In this document: positions 36,264 through 44,556 of the stretch, piece after piece
Numbering within the stretch: the stretch's first letter is position 1
How the letters are laid out: every line of letters begins with the position of its first letter
Origin: Qipengyuania profundimaris
GTDB lineage: Bacteria > Pseudomonadota > Alphaproteobacteria > Sphingomonadales > Sphingomonadaceae
NCBI RefSeq assembly: GCF_030717945.1
Contig: NZ_JAVAIM010000001.1
Coordinates: 2,045,131 to 2,109,130 of the forward strand
Length of the DNA: 64,000 nt
Reading direction: 5' to 3'
Position numbers and translations under genes: made by a program
The notes under the pieces: model-generated
Seen by the model: the letters and a program-made list of their open reading frames with translations, nothing else
Told to the model about the DNA's origin: nothing
The model's database searches: none

Positions 36264-37108
36264 ACTGGTTCACCCGCGTCCGCAATTCGATCACCTCGCT
36301 CTCCAAGCGCACCACCGACAAGGATCTGTGGGTCAAGTGCCCCAGCTGCCAGCAGATGGTCTTCGCGCAGGAATACGAAGAAAACGCCTATGTCTGCCCG
36401 CGCTGCGACCATCACGGCCGGATCGGCGCGGACGAACGCCTGCGGCAGCTGCTGGACGAGGGCTATGAGGTCCTTCCCGTCCCCGAGGTAAAGGAGGACC
36501 CGCTCAAGTTCCGCGACTCGATGAAGTATACCGACCGCCTGAAGAAGGCGCGCGCCAAGAGCCCGCACAAGGACGCCTTCATCGTCGGCTCCGGCGCGAT
36601 CGAGGGCAAGCCTGCCGTCGTCGGCGTGCAGGATTTCGGCTTCATGGGCGGATCGATGGGCATGGCCGTGGGCACTGCGTTCTGCCAGGGGGCCGAGCGT
36701 GCGCTGACCCGCCGTGCGCCCTATATCGTGGTCACCGCCGCGGGCGGCGCGCGCATGCAGGAAGGCATTCTCAGCTTGATGCAGATGCCCAAGGCGACCG
36801 TGATGACGCGCCGCCTGAAAGAGGCGGGACTGCCCTATATCGTGCTGCTGACCGACCCGACCACCGGCGGCGTGACCGCCAGCTATGCCATGCTGGGCGA
36901 CGTCCATATCGCAGAGCCCGGGGCCCTCATCGGCTTCGCGGGCCAGCGCGTGATCCAGGACACGATCCGCGAGCAGCTGCCCGACGGCTTCCAGCGCGCC
37001 GAGTACCTCCACAAGCACGGCATGGTCGACATGGTCGTGCATCGCCACGACCTGAAGGACACGCTGGCGACGCTGCTCGACTATCTGGCGCCTGCCGAGG
37101 CTGCCTGA
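36260..37108 (+). CDS. accD: acetyl-CoA carboxylase carboxyltransferase subunit beta
   Basis: 282 residues from ATG 36260 in the trpA stop codon. N-terminal zinc ribbon with CPSCQQM and [10 protein letters not shown], then the carboxyltransferase crotonase-like core ([29 protein letters not shown]). Transfers carboxyl from biotin-BCCP to acetyl-CoA. The trpA-accD-folC order is conserved in Alphaproteobacteria. Confidence 0.97.
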   Translation: MNWFTRVRNSITSLSKRTTDKDLWVKCPSCQQMVFAQEYEENAYVCPRCDHHGRIGADERLRQLLDEGYEVLPVPEVKEDPLKFRDSMKYTDRLKKARAKSPHKDAFIVGSGAIEGKPAVVGVQDFGFMGGSMGMAVGTAFCQGAERALTRRAPYIVVTAAGGARMQEGILSLMQMPKATVMTRRLKEAGLPYIVLLTDPTTGGVTASYAMLGDVHIAEPGALIGFAGQRVIQDTIREQLPDGFQRAEYLHKHGMVDMVVHRHDLKDTLATLLDYLAPAEAA

Positions 37109-37116
37109 GCTCCGTC

Positions 37117-38376
37117 ATGCGGGACTTCGCCCGCTCCGACAGTCCCGATGTCCAGCGCCAGCTCGACCGGCTGGGTGCGCTTTCCGTGCCGCAGGGCCGG
37201 CTCGGCCTCGACACTATTCGTTCGTTGCTGGCGCGGCTCGGCGATCCGCACAAGCGCCTGCCGCCGACCTTCCATGTCGCCGGGACCAACGGCAAGGGAT
37301 CGACCTGCGCCTTCCTGCGCGCAATGCTGGAGGCGGAAGGCTACCGCGTCCACGTCACCACCAGCCCGCATCTCGTGCGCTACAACGAGCGCATTCGGCT
37401 CGCGGGCGAGCTGATCTCCGACGAGCGGCTGGCCGCAGTGCTTGAAGAGGTCCTCGATGCCAGTGCCGATCTCGCACCGAGTTTCTTCGAAGTCACCATC
37501 GCCGCCGCCTTCACCGAGTTCGCCCGCGTGCCCGCCGACGCTTGCGTGGTCGAGGTCGGCCTCGGCGGCCGGTTCGACGCGACCAATGTGCTCGAGCCCG
37601 ACGTACTGGCCGCCTGCGGCATCACCGCGCTGGGGATCGACCACGAACGCTTCCTGCTCGCGCCAGATACTGGCGTCCCGGAGGACCCCATCGCGCGCAT
37701 CGCCTTCGAGAAGGCCGGAATTGCCAAGCGGGGCGTGCCGCTGGTGACGTTGTGCGAGACCTATCCCGAAATCGCTCGCTACGCGATTGCAGCTGTGGCC
37801 GTGAAGAACGGAGCAATCAGCCGGGAGATCGATCCATCGGTGGTCGAGCGCCTCTCCCGCAAGGACCTCGGCTTGCCGGGTGCCCACCAGCATTGGAATG
37901 CCGCGCTTGCCGTCGCTATGCTCGCCTCGCAAGACAGGTTGACGGTTTCCGACGCAGCCATCGAACGCGGCCTCGCCCGCACCGAATGGCCTGCGCGCCT
38001 TCACCGGCTGTCGAAGGGTGCGCTAGTCGGCAATCGCGAAGTCTGGCTCGACGGTGGCCATAATCGATCCGCCGGTGAGATGCTGGCCGAACACTTTCGC
38101 GGCCAACGCATCCACCTCATCCTCGGCATGTTGGAGGCGAAGGATCCGCAGGCGCTGATCGATCCACTGGCAGGCTCGATCGCGAGCCTTACGGCGGTCC
38201 CTGTGCCCGGGCACGATCACCACGGACCCGATGCGTTCGGCCAGGCTGACCGAGCTGCAACCGATTTGCCGGAAGCCATGGCTGCATTGCCAATGGACGC
38301 ATTGCCAGTGCTCATCGCTGGCTCGCTATATCTCGCAGGAGAAGTGCTCAGGCTGAATGGCGAGCTACCAGACTAA
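37117..38376 (+). CDS. folC: dihydrofolate synthase / folylpolyglutamate synthase
   Basis: 419 residues, Mur ligase-like fold. P-loop GTNGKGSTCAFL near residue 52, TTSPHLVRYNERI, VEVGLGGRFDATNV and LDGGHNRSAGEM in the C-terminal domain. Adds glutamate to dihydropteroate and folates. Eight bases after accD. Converges on the PilZ gene, ending 6 bases before it. Confidence 0.95.
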   Translation: MRDFARSDSPDVQRQLDRLGALSVPQGRLGLDTIRSLLARLGDPHKRLPPTFHVAGTNGKGSTCAFLRAMLEAEGYRVHVTTSPHLVRYNERIRLAGELISDERLAAVLEEVLDASADLAPSFFEVTIAAAFTEFARVPADACVVEVGLGGRFDATNVLEPDVLAACGITALGIDHERFLLAPDTGVPEDPIARIAFEKAGIAKRGVPLVTLCETYPEIARYAIAAVAVKNGAISREIDPSVVERLSRKDLGLPGAHQHWNAALAVAMLASQDRLTVSDAAIERGLARTEWPARLHRLSKGALVGNREVWLDGGHNRSAGEMLAEHFRGQRIHLILGMLEAKDPQALIDPLAGSIASLTAVPVPGHDHHGPDAFGQADRAATDLPEAMAALPMDALPVLIAGSLYLAGEVLRLNGELPD

Positions 38377-38382
38377 CCGCAC

Positions 38383-38778
38383 TCAGGTGCTCGGGAACAC
38401 GCCATTCGACCAGAGCTTCGCCACATTGCGTAGCTCGTCGAAATCGCGGCGCACCATGATGGGGGCCTGCTTTTTCGTTTCCTTAATCACCCCCGGGCGC
38501 AAAGGCTGCTCGAAGGCGAGGCCCATACGCGGCCCGTCTTTCCAGGTCACCGTTCCGAAGGCGTCGAACTGCAACCATTTGAGGAAGCAGTCCGATATGT
38601 CGCTCGCGGCCCGCTCATCGTGCTCCAACAGCAGGATGTGCGCCCCGCCCTGCGACAAATCGACGATCTCCACCCGCTTGCGGCCTTCGAGCGTTTCGAG
38701 ATAGCCGAGTACACCGAGAGGCAGGCGCAAGAAGTCGCGCTCTTTCGGTTGTGTAGTTTCTTTATGCTGCGTCCCCAT
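38383..38778 (-). CDS. PilZ domain protein (c-di-GMP-binding motif present)
   Basis: 131 residues from ATG 38778; a longer open frame reaching 40590 is only a shadow of the AmpG gene. Near the N-terminus RDFLR fits the RxxxR motif and DLSQGG fits (D/N)xSxxG, the two halves of the c-di-GMP site. So it can probably bind c-di-GMP. A single-domain receptor with no output domain visible; target unknown. Downstream of the AmpG gene on the same strand, with 68 bases between. Confidence 0.85.
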   Translation of the reverse strand: MGTQHKETTQPKERDFLRLPLGVLGYLETLEGRKRVEIVDLSQGGAHILLLEHDERAASDISDCFLKWLQFDAFGTVTWKDGPRMGLAFEQPLRPGVIKETKKQAPIMVRRDFDELRNVAKLWSNGVFPST

Positions 38779-38846
38779 TGCCGACAGGGCTACAATGAAA
38801 AAGGTTATCACAAATTTAAAAGGCCCGGATTTTATAGCTTTACAAG

Positions 38847-40571
38847 CTACTCTGCTGGCACGGTTTCTCCAGTCTCCGGTGCAACGATGCCCGCAGCCGC
38901 TTTCGAGCGGCTTTCGCGCCACCACTCGATGCACACGAGGACTGCTGCCCCAAGACCGATCCAGGTGGTCAGGATGAAAACGTCGTAATAGCCCTGGTTC
39001 TCGATCATTTCGCCCAGCGCACCGCGGCCGAGCGTGCCGACCAACAGGGTAAGCGATGACAGTAGGGCGTATTGCACCGCGCTGAACTTCTTCGATACGA
39101 TCGAGGACAGCCAGGCGATATAGGCCGCCCCCGCAATCCCGATAGCTAGGTTCTCGAACGCGATGGTGATGGTCAGTCTGGCAAGTTCGGCATCGCCGAT
39201 GCCGGGCACCTGTTCGATCAGATAGGTGAAGCCAACGGCATCGCTGAACGCCTGCATATTCGCGCCCCCGATGGCCATGTCGGCGTAAAGCAGGTTGGTC
39301 AACGCCGCGAGAATGCCGCCGATCAGCAGCGTCGCCATGCGGCCGATGGTCGTCAGCATGAGCCCGCCCAGCGCTAGGCCTGCGATAATTGCGCCCACGC
39401 CGAAGAATTTCGAGGCGAAGGCCACATCGTCGTTCGTATATTCGAGCTCGCCGAGGTAGAAGGGGTAGGCGAAGGTCCCCCAGATGGCATCGCAGATGCG
39501 ATAGGTCAGAACGACCGCGAGGATCAGCACCAGCGACCAGCCCATCCGGCCGACGAATTCGACCAGCGGCAGCACGAGCGCGCGATAGAGGTGATCGAGC
39601 GCATAAGAGCCCCCGCTCACCGGCGGCGCGTCCTCGCGCAGCAGGTGCTTGCCCTGCTTCTTCTGTGAAGCGAGCCAGCCAGCGATCAGCGCGGGCAGGA
39701 TGATCGTAGCCACGATGATCCACGGACCGACGTTGACCGTAAATTCCGTCGGGTTCGGCCGATCCTCCGGCGCATAGGTCATGGACATGACCATGAAGGC
39801 GAGCACGATGCCGATCGCACCTGCCCACAGCAAGCCGACCAGTGCGAGCGCGCGATTGCGGATGTGCGGATTCAATTCGCCAGCCATTCGCAATGCGCGG
39901 ACCTGTTCGTCGCCCTGATTCTCTTCGGCGACACCGGAGGCATTGGGCGCCCACAGGCCGACAAAGCCCACGAACAGCAAAATACCCCCCATCATCATAT
40001 AGGTCTGGGGCCAGCCAATACGGGCTGCGATGATCAGCCCGAGCGCCCCCCCGACGAGCGAAGAGAGTCGGTAGCCCATCTGATAAACGGTCGAGAGGAT
40101 GTCGATGGTGGCACGTTCGTCCGCCACATCGATACGCCAGGCATTGATCGCGATGTCCTGCGTCGCGCTGGCGAAGGCGCCGATCCCCGCGAGCAGTGAA
40201 AACCAGCCGAGTTGCGTGCGTGGCTCCAGAAGGCTCATAGTGATGAGAATCGCACCCAGGAGCAGTTGCATCGGCACGATCCATTGCTTCCGCCTGCCGA
40301 GCTTGCGCAGCATGGGGATATTGACCTTGTCGATGAGCGGAGACCACAGGAACTGGAATGCATAGGCGAGGCCGATCAGCGAGAAGATGCCCATCGTTTC
40401 CAGATCGACTTCCGCTTCCGTCAACCAAGCGAACAGCGTGCCAAGAAACAGCGCAAAAGGCAGGCCGCTGGCAAAGCCGAACAGCAGCATGAAGCCGGTC
40501 TTGCGATCCCCCAGAGCCATGCCGAGCGCCCGCCATGCGGAAATCTTCTTGGTCTCGGCGGCTTCGGCCAT
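38847..40571 (-). CDS. AmpG-like MFS permease
   Basis: 574 residues from ATG 40571 (AAAGGA 11 bases upstream); the ATG at 40658 would overlap the divergent oxygenase. About 14 membrane helices. GFASGLPFALFLGTLFAWL and LGLAYAFQFLWSPLID-type motifs, and GAFASATQDIAINAWRID, are those of AmpG muropeptide permeases. AmpG imports anhydro-muropeptides for cell-wall recycling; the protein is longer than E. coli AmpG (491), mainly through a large loop around residues 240-330. Confidence 0.88.
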   Translation of the reverse strand: MAEAAETKKISAWRALGMALGDRKTGFMLLFGFASGLPFALFLGTLFAWLTEAEVDLETMGIFSLIGLAYAFQFLWSPLIDKVNIPMLRKLGRRKQWIVPMQLLLGAILITMSLLEPRTQLGWFSLLAGIGAFASATQDIAINAWRIDVADERATIDILSTVYQMGYRLSSLVGGALGLIIAARIGWPQTYMMMGGILLFVGFVGLWAPNASGVAEENQGDEQVRALRMAGELNPHIRNRALALVGLLWAGAIGIVLAFMVMSMTYAPEDRPNPTEFTVNVGPWIIVATIILPALIAGWLASQKKQGKHLLREDAPPVSGGSYALDHLYRALVLPLVEFVGRMGWSLVLILAVVLTYRICDAIWGTFAYPFYLGELEYTNDDVAFASKFFGVGAIIAGLALGGLMLTTIGRMATLLIGGILAALTNLLYADMAIGGANMQAFSDAVGFTYLIEQVPGIGDAELARLTITIAFENLAIGIAGAAYIAWLSSIVSKKFSAVQYALLSSLTLLVGTLGRGALGEMIENQGYYDVFILTTWIGLGAAVLVCIEWWRESRSKAAAGIVAPETGETVPAE

Positions 40572-40642
40572 ACGCAGGCATCCTTTGCAAATATCGTGAT
40601 TTCTTGCGACACTAGCCGCTGGAGAGAGAAAGGAACAGCACA

Positions 40643-41806
40643 GTGGACGTTCCGACAAAGACGCTGCCTGAACGCCGTCCCACAGACGGGATGCTGGCGC
40701 TAGCCAAAGACATTGCCGAAGACCGCAAACGCGATGCTGCCGAGCCTAGCACCGTGCCTGCCTCCGTCTATACCGATCCCGAGTACTGGGCGCGCGAGAA
40801 GGCCGCGATCTACGACCGGATGCCGCAGATCCTGTGCCCTTCGGCGCTGCTGCCCGATCCGGGCATGGCGGTGCCACATGACGCAACGGGGCGCCCGTTG
40901 CTGATCACCCGCGATGCCGAAGGCGACGCCCATGTCTTCCTCAACGTCTGCCGTCATCGCGGCACGCGGCTGGTCGAAGGCGCGGAAGTGCAGTGCACGA
41001 AGAAGCTCGTCTGCCCCTATCATGCATGGACTTATGCCGTGGATGGTCGGCTTCTCGCCCTGCCCCGTCCCGATACCTTCCCCGGCCTCGAAAAGGGCGA
41101 GTACGGACTCGTCGAGCTACCCTCGCGCGAGACCGGTGGGCTGATCTGGTTCTGTCCACAGGGGGAGACGGCCGACTTCGGATTAGCGAATACGCTCGGC
41201 GAGGATTTCGATGCGCTCGGCATGGGCGACCACGTGCTCTTCCGCCGCAAGACTCACGAGGTCGCCGGAAACTGGAAGCTCATCATGGATGCCTTCCTCG
41301 AAAGCTATCACGTCACCCGCCTACATGCGAAAACCATCGGCCCGTTCTTCAAGGACGGCGCGACCAGCGGCGACATGATAGGACCGCATTCGCGCAGCGC
41401 GGTCGGGCGGCTGGAAGAGATGGAGGGCATCGACCTTGCCGACATGGCCGCGCTGCGCCGTGTCGTCACCTTCGCCTACCAGCTGCTTCCGGGCGCGCTG
41501 ATCATTCCCAGCCCCGATTACATCAACGTGATGGTGATGATGCCGCAGGCGCACGACCGTACGCTGGTGGAAGATTTCATGCTCATCCCCGAGCATCCGG
41601 CCACCGACAAGGCCCGCGATCACTGGGAGCGCAGCTGGGCGCTGCTCGATGGCGGCGTCTTCGCGAGCGAAGATTTTCGTGCCGCGGAACTCGGCCAGCA
41701 GGGCCTTTCGACGGGAGCGGTCCCGCATCTCACCCTGGGGACGATGGAGGGCGGCATCAGACGTTATCACGAGACGGTCGAGGAAGCCTTGCGCGCTGTG
41801 AACTGA
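40643..41806 (+). CDS. Rieske non-heme iron oxygenase, alpha subunit
   Basis: 387 residues from GTG 40643 with AAGGAA 8 bases upstream. Rieske cluster: CRHRGTRL and CPYHAW (CxH...CxxH) near residues 103-125. Catalytic iron site: ESYHVTRLH gives the two histidines. This is the aromatic-ring-hydroxylating dioxygenase fold, also used in choline/carnitine and sterol oxidations. No partner reductase or beta subunit nearby, so the substrate cannot be named. Divergent from ampG across 71 bases. Confidence 0.9.
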   Translation: MDVPTKTLPERRPTDGMLALAKDIAEDRKRDAAEPSTVPASVYTDPEYWAREKAAIYDRMPQILCPSALLPDPGMAVPHDATGRPLLITRDAEGDAHVFLNVCRHRGTRLVEGAEVQCTKKLVCPYHAWTYAVDGRLLALPRPDTFPGLEKGEYGLVELPSRETGGLIWFCPQGETADFGLANTLGEDFDALGMGDHVLFRRKTHEVAGNWKLIMDAFLESYHVTRLHAKTIGPFFKDGATSGDMIGPHSRSAVGRLEEMEGIDLADMAALRRVVTFAYQLLPGALIIPSPDYINVMVMMPQAHDRTLVEDFMLIPEHPATDKARDHWERSWALLDGGVFASEDFRAAELGQQGLSTGAVPHLTLGTMEGGIRRYHETVEEALRAVN

Positions 41807-41824
41807 GCGCCTAACCGCGCCCTC

Positions 41825-42592
41825 ATGTCCGACAACCGACTTCCCGAAGCTGGCGACCGCATCGCCAAGCTGCTCGCACGCGCAGGCGTGGCCAGCAGGC
41901 GCGAGATCGAGCGCATGATCGCCGACGGGCGCATCGCTCTCGACGGCAAGGTGCTCGACACGCCGGCGATCAAGCTCGACAGCTTGCGCGGGGTGACGGT
42001 GGACGGCAAGCCGGTCGGCAAGACGGAAGAAACGCGGCTGTTCGCGTTCCATAAGCCCTCGGGCATGCTGACGACCGAGCACGATCCCAAGGGACGCCCG
42101 ACGATCTATGCCGCGCTGCGCAATGCCTTGCCCAAGGATGCGGGCCGCGTGATGCCGGTGGGCAGGCTCGACTACAACACGGAAGGGCTGTTGCTGCTCA
42201 CCAATGATGGCGAGATGAAGCGCGCGATGGAGTTGCCCTCGTCAGGCGTCCCGCGCACCTATCGCGCCCGCGCGTTCGGTGATGTGACGCAGGCACAGCT
42301 GGACGAACTGATCGAGGGCGTCGAAGTTGACGGGATCCGTTATGGGAGGATCGAAGCCAATCTCGAACGCGGATCGGGTCGCAATCGCTGGATCGAGCTG
42401 ACCTTGCGCGAGGGCAAGAACCGCGAGGTGCGCCGCGTGCTCGAACATCTCGGGCTGGAGGTGAGCCGTCTGCTGCGCATCGGCTACGGCCCGTTCCACA
42501 TCGGCGACCTGCCGCGCGGGCAGGCGCTGGAGATCAAGGGCGGCGACGTGGCTGGCTTCAAGCGCGAATTGGCTCGTGGAGGCCGCCAGTGA
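41825..42592 (+). CDS. RsuA/RluB-family pseudouridine synthase
   Basis: 255 residues. An N-terminal S4 domain (RIAKLLARAGVASRREIERMI) then the catalytic core GRLDYNTEGLLLLTNDGE with the essential aspartate, and GKNREVRRVLEHLGLEVSRLLRI. This matches RluB/RsuA enzymes that modify 23S U2605 or 16S U516; which one cannot be told from here. Its stop overlaps rsmD (GTGA). Confidence 0.92.
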   Translation: MSDNRLPEAGDRIAKLLARAGVASRREIERMIADGRIALDGKVLDTPAIKLDSLRGVTVDGKPVGKTEETRLFAFHKPSGMLTTEHDPKGRPTIYAALRNALPKDAGRVMPVGRLDYNTEGLLLLTNDGEMKRAMELPSSGVPRTYRARAFGDVTQAQLDELIEGVEVDGIRYGRIEANLERGSGRNRWIELTLREGKNREVRRVLEHLGLEVSRLLRIGYGPFHIGDLPRGQALEIKGGDVAGFKRELARGGRQ

Positions 42593-43143
42593 GGATCATT
42601 GCGGGCGACTGGCGCGGACGCAAGCTGGTCGCGCCGCCGGGCGAAGCAACCCGTCCGACCGCGGACCGGACGCGCGAGACGCTGTTCAACATGCTCGCCA
42701 GCCGCCTTGGCAGCTTCGACGAGTTGCACGTGCTCGACCTCTTCGCCGGCTCGGGCGCGCTCGGCCTGGAAGCGCTGTCGCGCGGCGCGACCTCCTGCCT
42801 GTTCGTCGAGCAGGACAGCGCGGCGGTGAAGGCGATCCGCAGCAATATCGAGACCTTCGAGGCGCGGACCAGAGCGAGCGTTCAGCAGGCATCGGTGATG
42901 AGCCTCGGTCCGGCCAAATCCGCGCACCAGCTGGTCCTGCTCGACCCGCCTTACGGCACTGGCGCAGGCGAAGTTGCGCTCGATCGCATGCTGCGGCTCG
43001 GCTGGATCGATCCCACGACTTGGATCGCGCTCGAAACCGGCGCGAAGGAAGAACCGCGGGTGAGCGGGCTCGAATGCGTGGCGGATCGCCGCGTCGGCAA
43101 GGCTCGGCTCTCGCTCCTGAGGCTCGCTACCGACGCGGCGTGA
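42589..43143 (+). CDS. rsmD: 16S rRNA (guanine(966)-N2)-methyltransferase
   Basis: 184 residues from GTG 42589 in the stop of the pseudouridine synthase gene. N-terminal RIIAGDWRGRKL, PTADRTRETLFNML, SAM site DLFAGSGALGLEALSRGA and LLDPPYGTG catalytic motif are RsmD signatures. Two coupled rRNA-modification genes. Confidence 0.95.
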   Translation: MRIIAGDWRGRKLVAPPGEATRPTADRTRETLFNMLASRLGSFDELHVLDLFAGSGALGLEALSRGATSCLFVEQDSAAVKAIRSNIETFEARTRASVQQASVMSLGPAKSAHQLVLLDPPYGTGAGEVALDRMLRLGWIDPTTWIALETGAKEEPRVSGLECVADRRVGKARLSLLRLATDAA

Positions 43144-43149
43144 GGCGCT

Positions 43150-43599
43150 TTACGATCGCTTCATAGGGTCGGCAGGTTCGGAATGCGCTTCATCGATAGC
43201 ATCCGTTTCGTCTACTGGATCGGCATCGGCAGCGGGTTCGCTTGAATTCGCCCCACCAATTTGTGTTTCTATCTGGCCCCATGCCGCTTCACGCCCTGCC
43301 TCGTCCATGGCGACCATCGCCAGCTTGTCGCCATCGGCCAGGCGCCAGAACAGCTCCTGCCGCTCGGGAGCAAGCGTCCAGTAATACCCCTGCACCTCGC
43401 CCGACCACTGCCGAAACTGGACCTGTCGCTCTTCCGGCCAGCCGTCGACGACCGCCATCTGTTCGGGCGTCATCATCGCCTCGGCAGGCTGGGCATCAGC
43501 CGGCGGTGGTGCCGTGGTTTCGGGAGTATCCTGCGCCATTGCAGGGATAGAAATCGTGGCCAGTTGGCCACCGAGAATGTACCAAAAAGTCTTTCGCAT
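43150..43599 (-). CDS. exported protein of unknown function, paralogue A
   Basis: 149 residues from ATG 43599 with GGAGGAAGAG upstream. Signal peptide to AMAQ, a Pro/Ala linker, then a conserved block (VDGWPEERQVQFRQW, GYYWTLAPERQELFWRL, AAWGQIETQIGGA), then an acidic tail. The block aligns with that of the neighbour at 43868-44422. No known domain recognised. Convergent with rsmD. Likely periplasmic. Confidence 0.8.
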   Translation of the reverse strand: MRKTFWYILGGQLATISIPAMAQDTPETTAPPPADAQPAEAMMTPEQMAVVDGWPEERQVQFRQWSGEVQGYYWTLAPERQELFWRLADGDKLAMVAMDEAGREAAWGQIETQIGGANSSEPAADADPVDETDAIDEAHSEPADPMKRS

Positions 43600-43787
43600 G
43601 TGCTCTTCCTCCAGAAGTGACATGCGCAACGAACGCGACCCGAATACTTACCCCTCCGGGACCTTCCTTATCGTTTCAAACGCTTCCGATAAGCAATGGA
43701 TTGCCGCGACCGCAATCGCGCTTTCCGCACCGCCCAACGGTGATCGTGGCAAAAATGCGGCGAACGGAATCCAGCGCATAAGCGAAA

Positions 43788-43813
43788 GGCGGGACCGCTT
43801 TTACGGTCCCGCC
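43788..43813 (-). terminator. hairpin between the two paralogous exported-protein genes
   Basis: Perfect 10-bp stem GGCGGGACCG/CGGTCCCGCC, 6-base loop. On the minus strand a TTTCG run follows, so it probably ends the 43868-44422 transcript. The two paralogues are then separate units. Confidence 0.7.
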
Positions 43814-43867
43814 CTCGAACTCACAGCCAATTCGCACTTGCGACACACCATGAAAGATTAGCTCAAA

Positions 43868-44422
43868 TCAGTCCATCTGGCTGGCGGGACGACCCGGCCA
43901 ATAATCCAGCGGCTTCGTGCCGGTGCGGTTCTTTTCCCAGCTGTTGATGCAACCATCCTGCTGGTTGGGCGTGCAGACCGGAAGGTCCTCAGCCGAAATA
44001 TTCGCTGCGGTGCTACGCGTCACCGGCTGAGCAACTTCCTTGCTCACGAAACGCGGCGAAGTCGAGGCTGACGTCGATGCAGTCGTAGCTGTGGTAGCCG
44101 TCGTGCTCGCGCCATTCATCTGGGCGGCGATCTGCGTCCAGGCGGTCGAGCGCTGCTGCGGTGTCATCTCATAGATGCGCACGCGCTGTTCGTCGTTCAG
44201 CATCCACCAGCCATTGGTCTGCGCGGGCGTCAGCGTCCAGTAATACTCCTGCACATTTGCAGGCCATGCATCATAGGCAGTCTGTCGATCGGCAGGCCAA
44301 CCATCGTACATGGCTTCCTGAGCGTCGGTCCACATGTAGCCGTCGGTATCCATATCCTGGGCGATGGTGGGGGCAGCGGTAAGAGCCAGGGCTGCTGCAC
44401 CGGCAAGGATGATATTACGCAT
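43868..44422 (-). CDS. exported protein of unknown function, paralogue B
   Basis: 184 residues from ATG 44422 with GGAGAA 9 bases upstream; ATGs at 44437 and 44449 are possible. Signal peptide MRNIILAGAAALALTAA...AQ, then MYDGWPADRQTAYDAWP, EYYWTLTPAQTNGWWML and STAWTQIAAQMNGA, a Thr/Ala/Ser linker, and a C-terminal part with two cysteines (LPVCTPNQQDGC). The WP-x-x-x-Q unit repeats twice here. The block is shared with the gene at 43150-43599. Confidence 0.8.
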   Translation of the reverse strand: MRNIILAGAAALALTAAPTIAQDMDTDGYMWTDAQEAMYDGWPADRQTAYDAWPANVQEYYWTLTPAQTNGWWMLNDEQRVRIYEMTPQQRSTAWTQIAAQMNGASTTATTATTASTSASTSPRFVSKEVAQPVTRSTAANISAEDLPVCTPNQQDGCINSWEKNRTGTKPLDYWPGRPASQMD

Positions 44423-44458
44423 TGGAGTGTTCTCCATCTTTGTTTCCATTGCCCTTCC

Positions 44459-44484
44459 TACGCAGCACCGCACTGCATTGTTCC
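44459..44484 (-). promoter_or_regulatory. possible EcfG-type (general stress) promoter of paralogue B
   Basis: GGAAC (44484-44480), 17-base spacer, then CGTA (44462-44459), close to the alphaproteobacterial EcfG consensus GGAAC-N16/17-CGTT. One base of the -10 differs. Thirty-seven bases before the start codon. Confidence 0.3.
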
Positions 44485-44556
44485 GTGGGTCCTCAGTACG
44501 TCGGGGCACGTCAGGCTTGTATTGCCGCCCCGCGTTCCCTAGCTGTTCCGGAGCTC

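Noticed and set aside
38779..40590. Extension of the PilZ frame to 735 residues
   Set aside because: The part beyond 38778 is the AmpG gene in another frame; no fusion protein is supported.
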